Positions 23,381 to 37,952 of a stretch of 64,000 bases of DNA are shown here, one piece after another. This stretch comes from Corylus avellana (Eukaryota > Streptophyta > Magnoliopsida > Fagales > Betulaceae). A program made the translations under genes and the position numbers. The notes below the pieces were generated by a model. It saw only the letters and a program-made list of their open reading frames with translations. It did not search any database and was not told the DNA's origin. Positions within the stretch are counted from its first letter, which is position 1; every line of letters starts with the position of its first letter. The stretch is taken from NCBI RefSeq assembly GCF_901000735.1, contig NC_081543.1, positions 31,270,771 to 31,334,770 of the forward strand. Reading direction: 5' to 3'.

Positions 23381-24376
23381 AAAGTAAGTTAAACAGATGA
23401 ATCACATAGTGCTTCGTCTGAAGCCGCGACTGCACTACGTCCAGACGAGAAGGATGAAACTTTTTCAGAGAGCTTCGTCTGCAAGGCGTCCAAACGAGAT
23501 AGCTGTACAAGAAAACCCGAGAGCTTCATCTGAAGTCTCGTCTGCAATATCGTTCGGATAAGATAGCTATGCAAGAAAACCCGAGAGCTTTGTCTAAAGT
23601 CTCATCTGCATTACCGTATGGACGCACCGTTCCAAAGAACTAGAGTTAACGATTTTAACCTAGCTCCGTCCTGACGCTCATTCTTGCCGTTCGGACGCCT
23701 AGTGTATTTCATGTAAATTCCATATAGAAACTAGTTCCCGTCTGGACAAGCTTACTAACCATCTGGACGCCCCGTAGTTGCTAAGTCTCAGAGTTTGTAT
23801 TGTAGTTGGACTAGGGGTCTATAGTCTTTATATATAAAACTATACATAGAGGTATAGGCACGAATTCTGCTTAGAGTTTGAGAGATTGGTGCTAAGAAAG
23901 TAGTTGCCATAGAGGGTCAATTCTTTCTTAGAGTTATAGATGTTTGATCATCTTCAGCAATAAAGCAATTGAAGTCAACTGGAGTTCCAGTGAAGGGATC
24001 GAGATCACGTAGAAGGAACAATCCAGATGTTATGAGAGAACTATTGCGATAGTGGATAAGTGGGTCGCTTGTCTGGTATACTTGAATGTCAAGTGTATAG
24101 GTTATGTAAGTTTTTAACATTAAGGTATTTCTTGTTATTCTACTGATTTAGTTGATTTCCTAGGTTTGACTACCTCAGAGAAGTTTTACATTTTAGAGAG
24201 TTCTCTAAATGGTTCTCTTTGTAACTAGATCTCTGTGTTTGTGATTGATTGTTTTTATTTCCGTACATTATTGTTTGAACATTCGGTGGTCATCAAATCG
24301 GGTGTGATTTGGAGTCTTATTAGTATTTCATCGTTAATTTTTTATTGTGTTCTTGTTGTATTCGCGGGTTGTATCA
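23360..24376. mobile_element. Probable LTR-retrotransposon remnant (solo-LTR-like)
   Basis: The stretch has the composition of a long terminal repeat. Many degenerate CTTCGTCTGAAG/CGTCCAGACG/CGTCTGGACG motifs occur at 23390-23770, followed by a TATA-type signal (CTTTATATATAAAAC near 23827) and a T-rich tail. No coding frame for gag or pol is present. Neither exact ends nor a target duplication could be fixed, so the coordinates are approximate. Confidence 0.4.
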
Positions 24377-25030
24377 AAAATTGAAAAGTCCTAATTAAAT
24401 GTCGTGTGTTGAGTTCAAATTGTGTTGATACATATGTAGATCAACTATAATTAAACATGTTTAATTAAACGGGTCGAACATGTTTAATTAACTTACAAAT
24501 TTTGAGTTAAATTTACAAATCATGTCAAAAATTATCAAACCATAATCTTATTCACTAACATATAACATATTACTTCATGCGACTGACCCCAATTGTCTTG
24601 TTGGCTAAGTAGTTCGAAAGTTTAATCAAGTCTTTTTCCTTCATAATAAACTGTGATAATGTATTAATGGGACCACCTGTTTTTTTGTTTTTTTTCTTTT
24701 TTTCTTTTTTTTTAAGGAAATTGGACCACCAGTTTCGGCAACAAACTTGATGTGACTGATCCTAGTCTCGTGTTGTACTGTCTACCGGAGAGCAAGACAC
24801 GTAGGAGAGTAGGACCATAAAACATGATATTGATAAAATGGTCATGAATTTGTGGAAATGATTGGGCTTTAGTACAACCTCAATGGGCCTTGCTACGGGG
24901 TTTCGTAGTAGTACTTTGGTCTGTGAGTAATTGCATGCTGCCGACTTGGTGTGAGTTGCTGGCCCACCTGCAAGCTCCACGCAGCTCCATCCCAGGGGTC
25001 CACTTATTCAAACATATGGATCTTGCATTT

Positions 25031-25167
25031 GGATCCTCTCCCGACCGGAGCGGAGCCGGTTCTTGTTAAAGTAGGAGCAAAATTGTCCAAATTTGTTTTT
25101 GGACAATTCTGCCGCTATACTAAAGAGAATCGACTCCCCTCCGGTCCAAATGGACTAGAGAGGATTT
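25031..25167. mobile_element. Small inverted-repeat element (MITE-like)
   Basis: The left end GGATCCTCTCCCGACCGG faces an inverted GGTCCAAATGGACTAGAGAGG at the right, so that AGAGGAT/ATCCTCT and GGACC/GGTCC pair. Similar GGATCC-TCTCC text occurs near 58276. No clear target duplication was identified. Confidence 0.4.
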
Positions 25168-25206
25168 TAATTCATGAATCTTACACTTCAAGCAGTCTAT
25201 TCAATA

Positions 25207-25480
25207 AAGTGAGTCTTATGAAAACTCTTTTTAACTTGAATAGATTGCTATTCGATTAATCCTTATTTGATAAAGTGAGTCTCATCGAGATCCTTTCTCA
25301 TTAGAAGCTCAAATATCTTGCGATTCGATCAACACCTATTGAACAAAGTGAGTTTCAACAAGACCCTTTCTCATTCGGAACTCGAAGAAGTTGCAATTCG
25401 GTCAACACATAATCAACAAAGTGAGCCTCATCAAGACCCTTTCTCATTAGTAGCTCGGAGAAGTTGCGATTCGGTCAGAG
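25207..25480. repeat. Minisatellite, about 4 units of 65-73 bp
   Basis: The motif AAAGTGAG(T/C)(C/T)TCA begins at 25207, 25272, 25345 and 25418. Each is followed by AGACCCTTTCTCATT-like text and GTTGCGATTCGGTCAACAC. Spacings are 65, 73 and 73 bp. It lies about 400 bp upstream of the D27-like start codon and has no coding content. Confidence 0.8.
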
Positions 25481-25894
25481 AATTGCTGTAAATCCCGATT
25501 TAGGGAATACTGGCATCTGGTTTTGTTTGGAATTAGAATGGGTAAATATAATTTTCCCATATATATTCAACATGGAATGTAAAAGTAAATTGGAATATAA
25601 AAAATCTCTTTTTAAATGGTTATAGATGAGTGGGGGCTCTTTAGTCATTCAACAAAATAGAAGGATGCATTAATTGAAAATGAAAAAGAAAGAAGAAAGA
25701 GAAATATAATCTCCTCCAGAAGGGCATGTATGGCCACAATTTTTCCTATGGAAGCAAACCAAACTCAACCAACCATATGCTCCTTACCCTTTCCGGGGTT
25801 TTTTTTTTTTTTTTTTTTTGTACTGTTTTTTTATTTATTTTTTTTCTGGAATGCCCAGATGCTGCTACTTACAGTTTGAAGTTACTGAAAATTC

Positions 25895-28022
25895 ATGGTG
25901 GTCCTAAGCCTGCAAGTTGTCCAGTTTAGGCCTCCTCGGCAATTTACATTGCCTAGAGCAAGCACCGGCAATTTCATCCGATGTGGGATTGCAGAGCCAT
26001 CAGGAGAGCCTGCTCCTTTAGGACAAAAGACACGGTACAATGATGGAGTTTTTGAGAAGGTGTTCATGACACTGTTTGCTCGGAAGATGGAGAAGTTTGC
26101 TGCAGCTTCCGGTAAAGCTGGGGCAGTGAGTAAGAAGAAGGGGTGGCTGGAGTATGACTACGAGAGTTTTGTGGACGTGTCTAAGAGAGTAATGCAGGGA
26201 AGGTCTCGGATGCAGCAGCAGCAAGTTGTTCGTGAGGTGCTCTTGTCTATGCTCCCTCCAGGTGCGCCTGCTCAGGTGGATAATGAATCATAATTCTCAC
26301 TTCTCTCACTTGCTTCACTTGTCTTTTACTCTGTTTACAATTCCGTGTTAAATCAGAACTTTTGCTCTAATACCATGTTAAATCACTAGTTATGATAGAA
26401 AAGAATAGATTTAATCATTTAATTAATATTTTAATGTTTAATTGCTGGTGCTATTGCTAATAAGGTTTAATGAAAGAATGATTGATCATGAGGGTAAACT
26501 TTTGGGGTCATATCAAGGCATAAAAAACACTAGATAATCTACTCAGAATTGGTTCAAGGTATAGGCTAACACAGTTAATGTTGCTGCAGTTCAGGAAATT
26601 ATTTCCTCCAACAAAGTGGGCTGAAGAATTCAATGCTGCATTGACAGTGCCCTTCTTCCACTGGTTAGTTGGGCCTTCTGAGGTAACTATGCTGCCAACT
26701 TCTCTTAACAATAGTCTTACATGTACGTGTATTGCTCAAGCTCAAACGGGCATCTTCTGACAAAGTTAACAATGAGCATGAAGACTACCATGTTAAATTA
26801 ATATTTATTCCAAAATTATGAATTTAATATTTGAATACTTCTCTTCATGTGTAAGCTCAAAATATTTTTTAACAAGTGAGACACACAACATGTACAATAT
26901 TTAAGTGAAATACGGCTAAACTATGAATACAAGGTTCAAACTTATATCCTCTGCATTGATGCCATGTTAAATCCTAAAAGCTTAAACTAACAAGAAATAT
27001 TAATCTAACACACTTACCATATCCATATAGAGGAAAATTAGTTTTAGGTTTACATTCCAAGTTCATTTCCTTTTTAACTTGATACTAAGCATTAGAGAAA
27101 CTTGTTTTTCATTTTTCACTTATATGAATTACATGTATGTCCAGCTAGACTTATATGATCTTTCAGACTTTCATATTGAGATTCATGTGCTGCTTCTTTT
27201 AGTGTTTTTTCCTTTAAGATTAATTTGATGAGTGTCCACTAGGTTGTAGAGGTTGAGGTAAATGGGGGGAAGCAAAGGAGTGGAGTTCATATAAAGAAGT
27301 GCAGGTAATTCAACTTACACTTTGCCTTTCCACCATGGCAGCAGCCAAATGAAGCAGTGTTCTTGAAGGAGAAGAAATGATTAATAGATGGTATTATCAT
27401 TTAGAATAAAGTCCTAATTAACAATGATTTTCCAATTTCGACAATTCTTCCCCTCCTAGGTATCTGGAGAACAGCGGATGCGTAGGAATGTGCGTAAATA
27501 TGTGCAAAATTCCTACACAAGATTTCTTCACCAATGAATTTGGGCTTCCATTAACCATGATCCCAAGTATGTCTCCTTCTCTTGTTTTTATCATGCCCCA
27601 AATCTTTTATCTAAGACTGACATAGTGACATTGTATACTTTAGACGGATTATTTAGTAGTGAATATCAGCTTGTATGTAAAATAATTTTGCTCTGATTTC
27701 AAAGTAACACTACATTCTAAAATGTTTGTGATGGAACATAAATTAGGAAGATTATTTTTTTATTTTTTTATTATTATTTTTTTATCTTGTCTATGTTCAT
27801 CTACAGATTTTGAAGATATGAGTTGTGAGATGGTGTATGGCCAAGTTCCACCCCCACTTGAAGAGGATCCAGTGTCCAAACAGCCTTGTTTTGCAGATAT
27901 TTGTAAGTTGTTAAAGATCTATTTTAATCAATGAGCATCTTTTCTGTTTTCTAACTATAGCACCTTCTGCAGGCTCCATGGCAAATCCCAGCGCCAGTGT
28001 TTGTCCTAAACTACAAGCTTGA
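25895..28022 (+). CDS. D27-like carotenoid isomerase (D27-LIKE1 type), plastid, 6 exons
   Basis: D27 (DUF4033) proteins are plastid iron-containing carotenoid cis/trans isomerases. D27 itself starts strigolactone synthesis; D27-like1 is a paralogue with related isomerase activity. Exons: 25895-26275, 26590-26682, 27243-27304, 27460-27566, 27807-27902 and 27973-28022; all GT-AG and in phase, 262 residues, the usual length. An in-frame TGA six bases before ATG 25895 supports the start. The first ~40 residues are basic and Ser/Thr-containing, fitting a transit peptide. Domain landmarks: [52 protein letters not shown] with clustered Cys, [19 protein letters not shown], and the Cys-rich end [19 protein letters not shown]. 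The text fits D27-like1 (Arabidopsis At1g64680, from memory) better than D27. Exon 3 uses the first of two nearby AGs, which restores the conserved EVVEVEVNG. Confidence 0.92.
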
Positions 28023-30568
28023 GAAGAGCTTCCTCTTCATATCAATTTGTCATACCAAAAATAAGCATATTTCATGTATACAGAGAAAACCTATTTGGCA
28101 TGCCCCTTTTTGCTGCTTAACAGAGATATGTGACTTTTAAGAATGTGAAAGCTAGGCAATGCCACTTTTTTTGTTTGTAAATCTTAAAAGAGACTGATAT
28201 TTCACCCTTTCTGATATCTTATTTTGGACAATTACATAGAAAAGTGTGATGGACTGTACAGATATCATATTCTCAGTTTCTATTCAAGAAACATTCTTCT
28301 GCATTGAGAAATTTATGGTATACAGTACAGATTTTACAGGGGATTCTGTCCTTACATCTATATCAGTTCTCTTCCACATTTTAACAATATGTTCTGTCTT
28401 GCTACTTACCCTTTAAAAGAGCAAGGATGAAACATAGACATAGTTCCAATCAGAATTCAAAAGCAATGGGTACAAGAGCTGTGGGATGAGAAGGTTAAGT
28501 AATATGCTAAAATAGGTGTTAACCCCTTCTCAAGGTAGCTTTAACAATTTCTTCTTTCATGTGCTCTTATCAATTCACTTGTAAGGTATTGTTTCAAGTG
28601 CATATATAATTGATCAGAGCGTTAAATCACCAGTTATTTCAAAAGTTTAAAACTAATAAGAAAAAAGAAGATGAATGAAGTTAATAGGGGGTTAGTGTAT
28701 TAGTCATGCTTCACAGGATAAGATGCCAGTCTGCCAGAGTCAACATGTACCTCTCCACCTCTCCCAAAAATGCCAAATTTTATGTTTGTACTTCCTTATG
28801 GAAATGGGAAACCAACAATAGAAGGGACATGTTGCCTATGCACCGCTCAATTGTTGGTAGATACTGGTCCTGCTCTCCCAACACATGCTTCCTGATGTGG
28901 TTTTTAATAAAGTTGTCTTATATATGCCGAAGCATCTTGCAATTTATGCTGGAATTGAACAGCCTGCCTTTCACTGTTGTTAAATGGAACAACAACAATG
29001 TTTTGGCTCTTCTGCAGTAGGAAGATCTCCTAAGGTGTTTCATCTTCCTGATTTTCCTCCGGAAAGGGAAAGGAAATTACTAACGTACAAGGAAGCAATT
29101 CTAACATTAAATATTTGGTGGTTGAATTTGTTGGCAGGTTGACATCATTATACTAAGAAACAATTTCACCAAGCAAAACCAAATTATCCCTTTTAATAAT
29201 AGCACAGTATCTCCATTTTTGGCATCAACTCCTTCATAGAGTTTTTCTCAATTTGTTTGTGATGCTTTTTCCCGCCGTATCCTTAACTCGACTAGTTTCC
29301 AACAATATTATGATGCCAACTAACTTCAAATTCAAGTCGGACAAAATTTTCGCATAAATTAGGTTGAAGGATGTTTCTTCAATTCAGTCTATTAAACTAA
29401 TGTCTGTCTTTAAAACATGTGATTTTGACGTGTATTTTTAATAAACGAAGGAGGGAAGAGCTTCACTCCTCTCCACTCCCTACCCTTATGTACTCTTTCT
29501 AGTTCCTCCCCATTTTTTCTCCTCTACCATCCTCCGGTCTCCGCTCCCACAAGCTGCCGTGGCCCGTGAGCGACATGAGATATCACTTTCCTTATTAAAA
29601 TCATGGATGGAGAAGGAATCCAAGAACCATGGCCATCACGGCTAGCCCTATATGGTATGTCAAACATAATCCAAGTTAGGCTACTTGTGGTCCTCCAATA
29701 TAGTCCAAAAATCAAGCCGCAGCTTCCTCACACTCAATGCAATAAGATTAAGCAGATAGTTTTTCCCACCAAAAAGAACCGTAAAATTCTGACCATCCAT
29801 GTGAAACTCTAGGGCATTCAAAGGTCAAATCACATGATTGGGAATTGTGGATGGAATTTTCAACTAATTAAACTGTCTATGCATGCAACCAACCTATCCC
29901 ACCATTGAGCAGTCACCAATGGCCCCATCTTTTTCCTTTGACGGCCCATGTGATTCCCTTTTCTACGTATCCGTGACTTTTAATTTGTTGCTTCGGACAA
30001 ATTTATATTTCTACAAACTTTTTAATGCCATACCGCGCCTTAAATTATGGCAACCAAAAGACCAAAGATGCCTAATACCATATTTTTCACACGTAAATCA
30101 CGCTTTTTATAAGACTTTTGGGGGATAATCAAGAGCAAGTCTCTTTCTGTTTACAAAATCCTGAAAAGCGGATCAAATTTTCTTTAAATTGGATTGTGGA
30201 GAAAATCTCTCTAATTCTGTCTATTAAATTAACATGTGTTTAAAGTATGATCGACTAGATTTTTGCATGCTAAAAGTGTGGTTTTAAACAAAATTGCGGA
30301 AAATGTCCCACGGGTGAGAGAGTGTGTTATGAGAATCTAGAATTTCTATTTTAAAGGTAAATCCGAGAATCTAGAATTCCTTTGAAATTGTACTGAATCC
30401 TAATCCATTTTAATGGTAGATTCACAATTTTACCGAAACGCTTAATTGGGTCTTTTAAAGATATCATTTCCATTAATTGCCTTTTAAAATTTCTATTTTT
30501 TAAAATATCGGGTTTTAAAACTGCTAAATTAGACATACCCTTTAGATAGGTTGAGAGAATTTTAAGGA
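28023..30568. other. Intergenic, nothing recognised
   Basis: 3' flank of the D27-like gene and AT-rich sequence. Open frames near 28706-29020 and 29883-30128 show no domain or codon bias that I can support. Confidence 0.5.
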
Positions 30569-30577
30569 AAACTTGAT

Positions 30578-30748
30578 GAGTAATACTATGTACCATCTTT
30601 TTATCCACTTAAAATTCTTTTAAAGCTGATGTGATTTTTAAAATTACCAATAAATTTTAGATGAATCATACTTGAATTTTGATCTAATGGTGATTTTGAA
30701 AGCCACGTCAGCTTTAAGAGAATAAAAATATAATACCTAGCATTACTC
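30578..30748. mobile_element. MITE, 171 bp, with 9-bp target duplication
   Basis: The terminal inverted repeats are GAGTAATACTATGTACC on the left and GAGTAATGCTAGGTATT from the right end; similarity extends inward through TCTTTTAAAGCTGA(T/C)GTG. An exact 9-bp repeat AAACTTGAT flanks the element (30569-30577 and 30749-30757). No coding capacity. The duplication length suggests a Mutator-type source. Confidence 0.88.
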
Positions 30749-30771
30749 AAACTTGATTGCGTGGTGAAGAG

Positions 30772-31523
30772 CAGGGGCGGACCCAGGCTTGGGGTTGGGG
30801 GGACGAATGTCCCCCCAAAATTTTTCAAATTTTCATAAATTTCCTTCAAATATACCAATTTTATAAATTTGTCTCCCCAAAAATCATATATTTGTCCCCC
30901 CAAAATATTATTTGTGTTCCTTTTAATTATTATTTTTTAGTTTTGCCCCCAAAAAAAAAAAAAAATTACTTGTGTCCCCTTTAAAATTTTTTAATTTATT
31001 ATCATTATTATTATTATTATTATTTTAATTTTGCCCCCTCTTTCAACATAAAAACACCTAAAATACCCAATTCATTTAGTTTCCCTCTATATTCTAGTTC
31101 ACTTCTAATCAAAAACTTAATTTGGTTTTAGACCCTCACTATATATGAAAAAAAAAAAGTTAAATAGTTTTAGTTCTTTGAGTGGCTTCTAACCAGCAGT
31201 CAGTTTTTTGAGTGGTTATTTTGAGTCATTTAGGTTTACAATATTTGTTTTGACATCACAAGTTAAATGGTTTTATAATTTATAATTGCAATTTTTTTTC
31301 TTCTTCTTAAGCTGTTAATTTGCTAGTTGCTTCTACTACTGTGTATTTGCGACGACATGAGATTAAATGTAAGACTTCTATGCTTTATTTTATAAAAACA
31401 CGTACAAACACATATAAAAAAATTATATGCATCTATGTGATTTTGTATTTATATAAGCTGGTCAATCTATCCAACCAAAAAAAAATCCGTCCCCCCACAC
31501 TACAAATCCTAGTTCCGCCCCTG
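30772..31523. mobile_element. Non-autonomous hAT-superfamily element, 752 bp
   Basis: The ends are CAGGGGCGGACCCAGG on the left and CAGGGGCGGAACTAGG from the right. An exact 8-bp target duplication GTGAAGAG lies at 30764-30771 and 31524-31531. CAGGGGCGGA with 8-bp duplications is a classic plant hAT signature. The interior is AT-rich, with CCCCCC runs near both ends (GTCCCCCCAAAA, CCGTCCCCCCACAC) and no transposase. It starts 14 bp after the target duplication of the 171-bp MITE and lies upstream of the endoglucanase gene. Confidence 0.92.
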
Positions 31524-31801
31524 GTGAAGAGATTCTCGAACAAAAACGTTTACATTAACTGAATTTTTAGACCATTATTTTTTTAAACTGCATGCTGTTA
31601 GCGAAAATCATGGTCTTACCTCTCTGTCACGGCTCATGATTTTCAGGTTTCTCTATCAAAGAATGAGGATAAAGTTTGTTGTCTACCCACGACAAATGTC
31701 CGGTTCAGCGCCTTTGATCCCGTGACCAGCATGAGACACAGGACACACAAAAACACTATCTCAACGACCAACGAACTGCCCAACATCCTGCTTGCGCTGT
31801 C

Positions 31802-31810
31802 TATAAATGG
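31802..31810 (+). promoter_or_regulatory. Probable TATA box of the GH9 endoglucanase
   Basis: TATAAATGG lies 91 bp before the ATG at 31901, a normal plant spacing, in the only strong TATA context near that start. Confidence 0.55.
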
Positions 31811-31891
31811 CAGTGATCCCTTCCTCAAGACATCTCAAGCTAGCCCACAAAATCCCTCTGGTGCTTTCTTTATTAAACAACCAGAATTTGA

Positions 31892-34560
<2,669 letters not shown>

Positions 34561-34840
34561 TGACACTCTCATTACCTATGGCCTGAGGATTAGTATCAGA
34601 TAGAATATATGAAAAATATTATCTGTAACTTTCTTGTATTATTTTCTCTTTCTTGCTTCCGCTCACCATTACCATGTAAGTTTGAAACTTAGATGGAGTG
34701 GATTTGAAGAGAAATATGCTTCCATCTATCAACAGAGAAACTTTGAAGATCTCTTTATCTTGAATTTATTTTTGCTTTTCTAGGTAGCTCAATCGACTGG
34801 GACTATGCTTAATGCACTTCTCCAAGTGGTAGCTCATATC

Positions 34841-35565
34841 CCTTAAATTAAGGTTAACAAATATTATATAAATTTCTTGATTTAGAGAATACAAAATGAT
34901 CAACATTTATTCCAAATAATTTATATCCTTAACAAAACAAAGGGATTACACTAAGGATCTTTCCTACTATGAACAACATATAAAAACAAACAAGTAATGA
35001 AAATGCTACCTCAAGAGGTAGCTCAATCGGTTAGGACCACGCCTAATGAAGCGGAGAATACCAGTTCGAATTCTCCTCTCCCTCTTGTGCGGACATGTCA
35101 AATATATATATTCTTGCTTTTCAAACTCAATAATGTGGAATAAAGGTCAGAGAGAATGACACATAAATTAAGGTGGTTCGGCATATAGCCTACATCTAGG
35201 CACTGAAGCCTTATATGCTACATATTTCCTTAATTTATAATTTGAGTACACAACTCTCTATTTATAGAGCTTTACATATAATTTAAAATATTTTAAATAC
35301 AATCATATCCCTTAAATTAGGGTTAACAAATATTATCTAAATTCTTTAATTTAGGGAATACAAAATCAACATTTATTCTAAATAATTTATATCATTAACA
35401 AAACAAATGGATTACACTGAGGATATTTCCTACTATGAACAACATATAAAAACAAACGAGTAATGAAAATGCTACCTCAAGAGGTAGCTCAATCGGCTAG
35501 GACTACGCCTAATGAAGCGGGGATTATCAGTTCGAATCTTCCTCCCCTTCTTATGCAGACATGTC
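34841..35565. repeat. LTR-like direct duplication (copies about 260 bp)
   Basis: The segment from about 34841 (ATCCCTTAAATTA-GGTTAAC) to about 35100 recurs at about 35305-35565 with scattered differences; the copies share AACAAATATTAT, GGATTACACT and TTTCCTACTATGAACAAC. The intervening part (GAATGACACATAAATTAAGG, GGTTCGGC, ACTCTCTATTTATAGAG) resembles Copia LTR text seen in many plants. No coding region remains. Confidence 0.6.
35015..35100 (+). mobile_element. Second tRNA-like SINE head, no poly-A tail
   Basis: Closely matches the SINE at 35477 (A box 35019-35030, B box AGTTCGAATTC at 35063-35073) and shares the upstream GTAATGAAAATGCTACCTCAA, but breaks off after GACATGTCAAA into unrelated AT-rich DNA. 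A further fragment with the A box only lies near 34785-34800. Confidence 0.7.
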
Positions 35566-35585
35566 AAAAAAAAAAAAAAAAAATT
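35477..35585 (+). mobile_element. tRNA-derived SINE with poly-A tail and target duplication
   Basis: A polymerase III A box (TAGCTCAATCGG) and B box (AGTTCGAATC) lie in a tRNA-like head, followed by a short body and an A tract of about 18 bases (35566-35583). A 14-bp duplication ATGAAAATGCTACC flanks it (35463-35476 and 35586-35599). It is not a functional tRNA gene: the 3' acceptor arm does not pair with the 5' end and the anticodon arm is not recognisable. Confidence 0.78.
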
Positions 35586-35969
35586 ATGAAAATGCTACCA
35601 AAAATCTTATTGGCAGCGCAATAAATTTAATTTAACTAATCAGCCAATCAGGCTTACCAATAGGCCTGCATATTCAAAGCCCACGACTTGAACTTTTCCT
35701 AAAAATTAACCCAAACTAGAATGGGCCGGGACGTTGCAATACTACTTCCACAAGAAGTGTCTAACTTTCAAGGGTTGCAGTAGCCTACAATTTGGCCCTA
35801 ACACTGCATGATATGAACCTAGTAGTCTCGTAAGATCGTATGATAGCAAATTAGCAATCCCTTCTTAAGTTATTTTATTTTATTTTTTTTATCAGATTCA
35901 AGAGGAGAGAATTACAAAAGATGGTCATTTTCACTCGAAATAAATAAAAGGGAAAAAAGTATGAATGTA

Positions 35970-36262
35970 TCTAAACATTAAGTGAGAGGCGGCGCATCCA
36001 GCAACATGTGCAACAAAATTAGCACATTTAAATATTTTAAAAGCCTTCTATTATAGGATGAAAAACATCTGATACTGAATGTTAGCAATAACCTGTTCCA
36101 TCCTCTAGCCGGCAAAAAGATGAGGATCAATAATGGTTAGGATGGAAGTCGAGAAATCTCCTTCAATGAACAATTGAGAGCAACCAGAATACGCTGCCAA
36201 TCTAACTGCCAAGAAGGCTGCATGGGCTTCTCTCAAGCTAGCCTTCATGGATCGGAGCTTTA
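35970..36262 (-). pseudogene. Decayed RNase H (RVT_3-type) domain fragment
   Basis: Read on the minus strand from about 36262 downward, the translation gives REAHAAFLAVRLAAYSGC, then LFIEGDFSTSILTIIDPH, and after a stop and a frame change KCANFVAHVAGCAASH. This follows the plant RNase H-like/LINE RNase H pattern (EA-A-LA…EGDS…P, then CANFVAH-A). The stop and frameshift show it is dead. It is probably a LINE or RNase H-like gene remnant; no reverse transcriptase was found next to it. Confidence 0.65.
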
Positions 36263-36949
36263 GAGAATAAAAAGAGTAACGCTAAAAATCATAATTTTTT
36301 CTCACGACTATTTTATTTATTTATTTTTTATTTTCTGGGGGAGGTGGAACCAATCAAGTTATATCCATTAAGAAAAGTATTTTTATTTTTCTTTTAAATC
36401 TGGACACAGATAGTGACAAACATAGCTTCACTCTCCGGATTCGAATCATTTTCCTTCTTTGCAAGTTCGCTCGACTCTTTTTCAAAGAGCTGAGCCGGCA
36501 AATAACAACTTTCCCGTCCTACCCCCAACCGACAAAGCCTGTCCTTGATGGCAACCTTGTAATTTCCGTATCAGAATGTAAAAAGAATTTCATTTTCCCA
36601 TTTCATATAGGGTATTAGTTGATATTAATTGTCTCCATTTGTTAATTTATTTATTTTATAGAGAATAATGATGGTTAATAAAAATTCTTAATAGATTTTC
36701 GGGCTTGAAGGCAAGAACATTATCTCAGCCAGGCAGCTAAGAACAAACACTGATCAAATCAATGGTTGCTTCTTTTGCCAACATTCACACTGTCTATGTT
36801 TGTTGTCATTGCCATTCACTTGATCTGTATCTGTATGGCCAGAAATCAAGTGGCTTCATGAAACTCATAATCTTGATATTGGAAATCTGTTGAGGCAGAT
36901 TAATTAAATATTACTCTAAATTCTCATATGGCTGCTTGGGAAAGTATAT

Positions 36950-37140
36950 ATCTATCTTCGATCCTTGGATGATTGTAGGAAACCTCCACTGCCAAGCAGC
37001 CTCAAAGCAAACTTTGATGTGGCTACAAGTACAACATCTTCATTTTCTGTTGTGGTTGCTGTTCCCAGTGATGATTTTGGAAAGGTAGTGGCTGTTTGTA
37101 CCTCAAAAATCAATGAAGGGGAAGAAAAACCCTATTTTAA
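36950..37140 (+). pseudogene. Fragment resembling the start of an RNase H-like domain
   Basis: The frame gives RKPPLPSSLKANFDVA, then FSVVVAVPSDDFGKVVAVCT, which follows the P-P-G-LK-NFD-A…D-G-V pattern that opens plant RNase H-like domains. It then runs into AT-rich non-coding sequence. It is on the opposite strand to the fragment at 35970-36262 and supplies the domain half that fragment lacks. It may be the same element broken and inverted, or two separate insertions. Confidence 0.5.
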
Positions 37141-37952
37141 GGGTTTATCTTACATTTTATTTTTATTTTTTTTATATTTTTTGAATAAATGAGAGTAATA
37201 TTTTTAGAAAAATCAAATCTGATTATAGGAGATTACAATCATTATAACAAATATTTGAAATCAAATACCCTAATATTGTATCTTTTGATTCTCTCTGTTT
37301 TCTATTTTGAAATATTGTTTGTAGCCTTTTTTTTTGCTTATCTTGCTTTGAATAAAAAAAGACTAATAGAGGTAAAATGTTTATTATATTGAATTGTATA
37401 TGATTATAGTACAATAGAGACATCTATAAAGAAAGGAAATGTGTCACATTAGATAAAGGGGTGAGGTATGCAAGACCAAGCATATTAAGAAAACAATATA
37501 ATTATTGTGATAGAAGGTAAATAAGGACAAATTACCAACTTAATATACAAATTCGTCAGATCTAATAAATTAAAAATAAAAATTTAATGATACATATAAA
37601 AATTTAGAACAAAGTTTTTATTCAATACGTGTTTTAAAAAATATATATATATAATTTGAATATATAAGAATGAAAAATTTGTCAAAAAAATATGCAAATA
37701 ATTTTAATTTAGTAAAAATAAAAATAGTTAAGAAGGAAATAGGAATACGAAGTCAAAGTCACCTCAAATGTCAGAAAGATCATACGCGTTCAATTCCACG
37801 TCTTCTTATTCTTATTCTCCTTCTCTCGAGCTCGCTGAAGACTTGTGTTCCTTAGTTCGGTGAAGCGTAATCGTCCGCTTGTGGTTTATTTAATCCAACC
37901 TCTGCAACCACCAAATCCGACCGCAGATCTGAGAGATCTACACCGTCCTCTC

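Noticed and set aside
35015..35100. Possible tRNA gene
   Set aside because: A and B boxes are present but no acceptor-stem pairing and no proper anticodon arm; the repeated copy with a poly-A tail shows it is a SINE.
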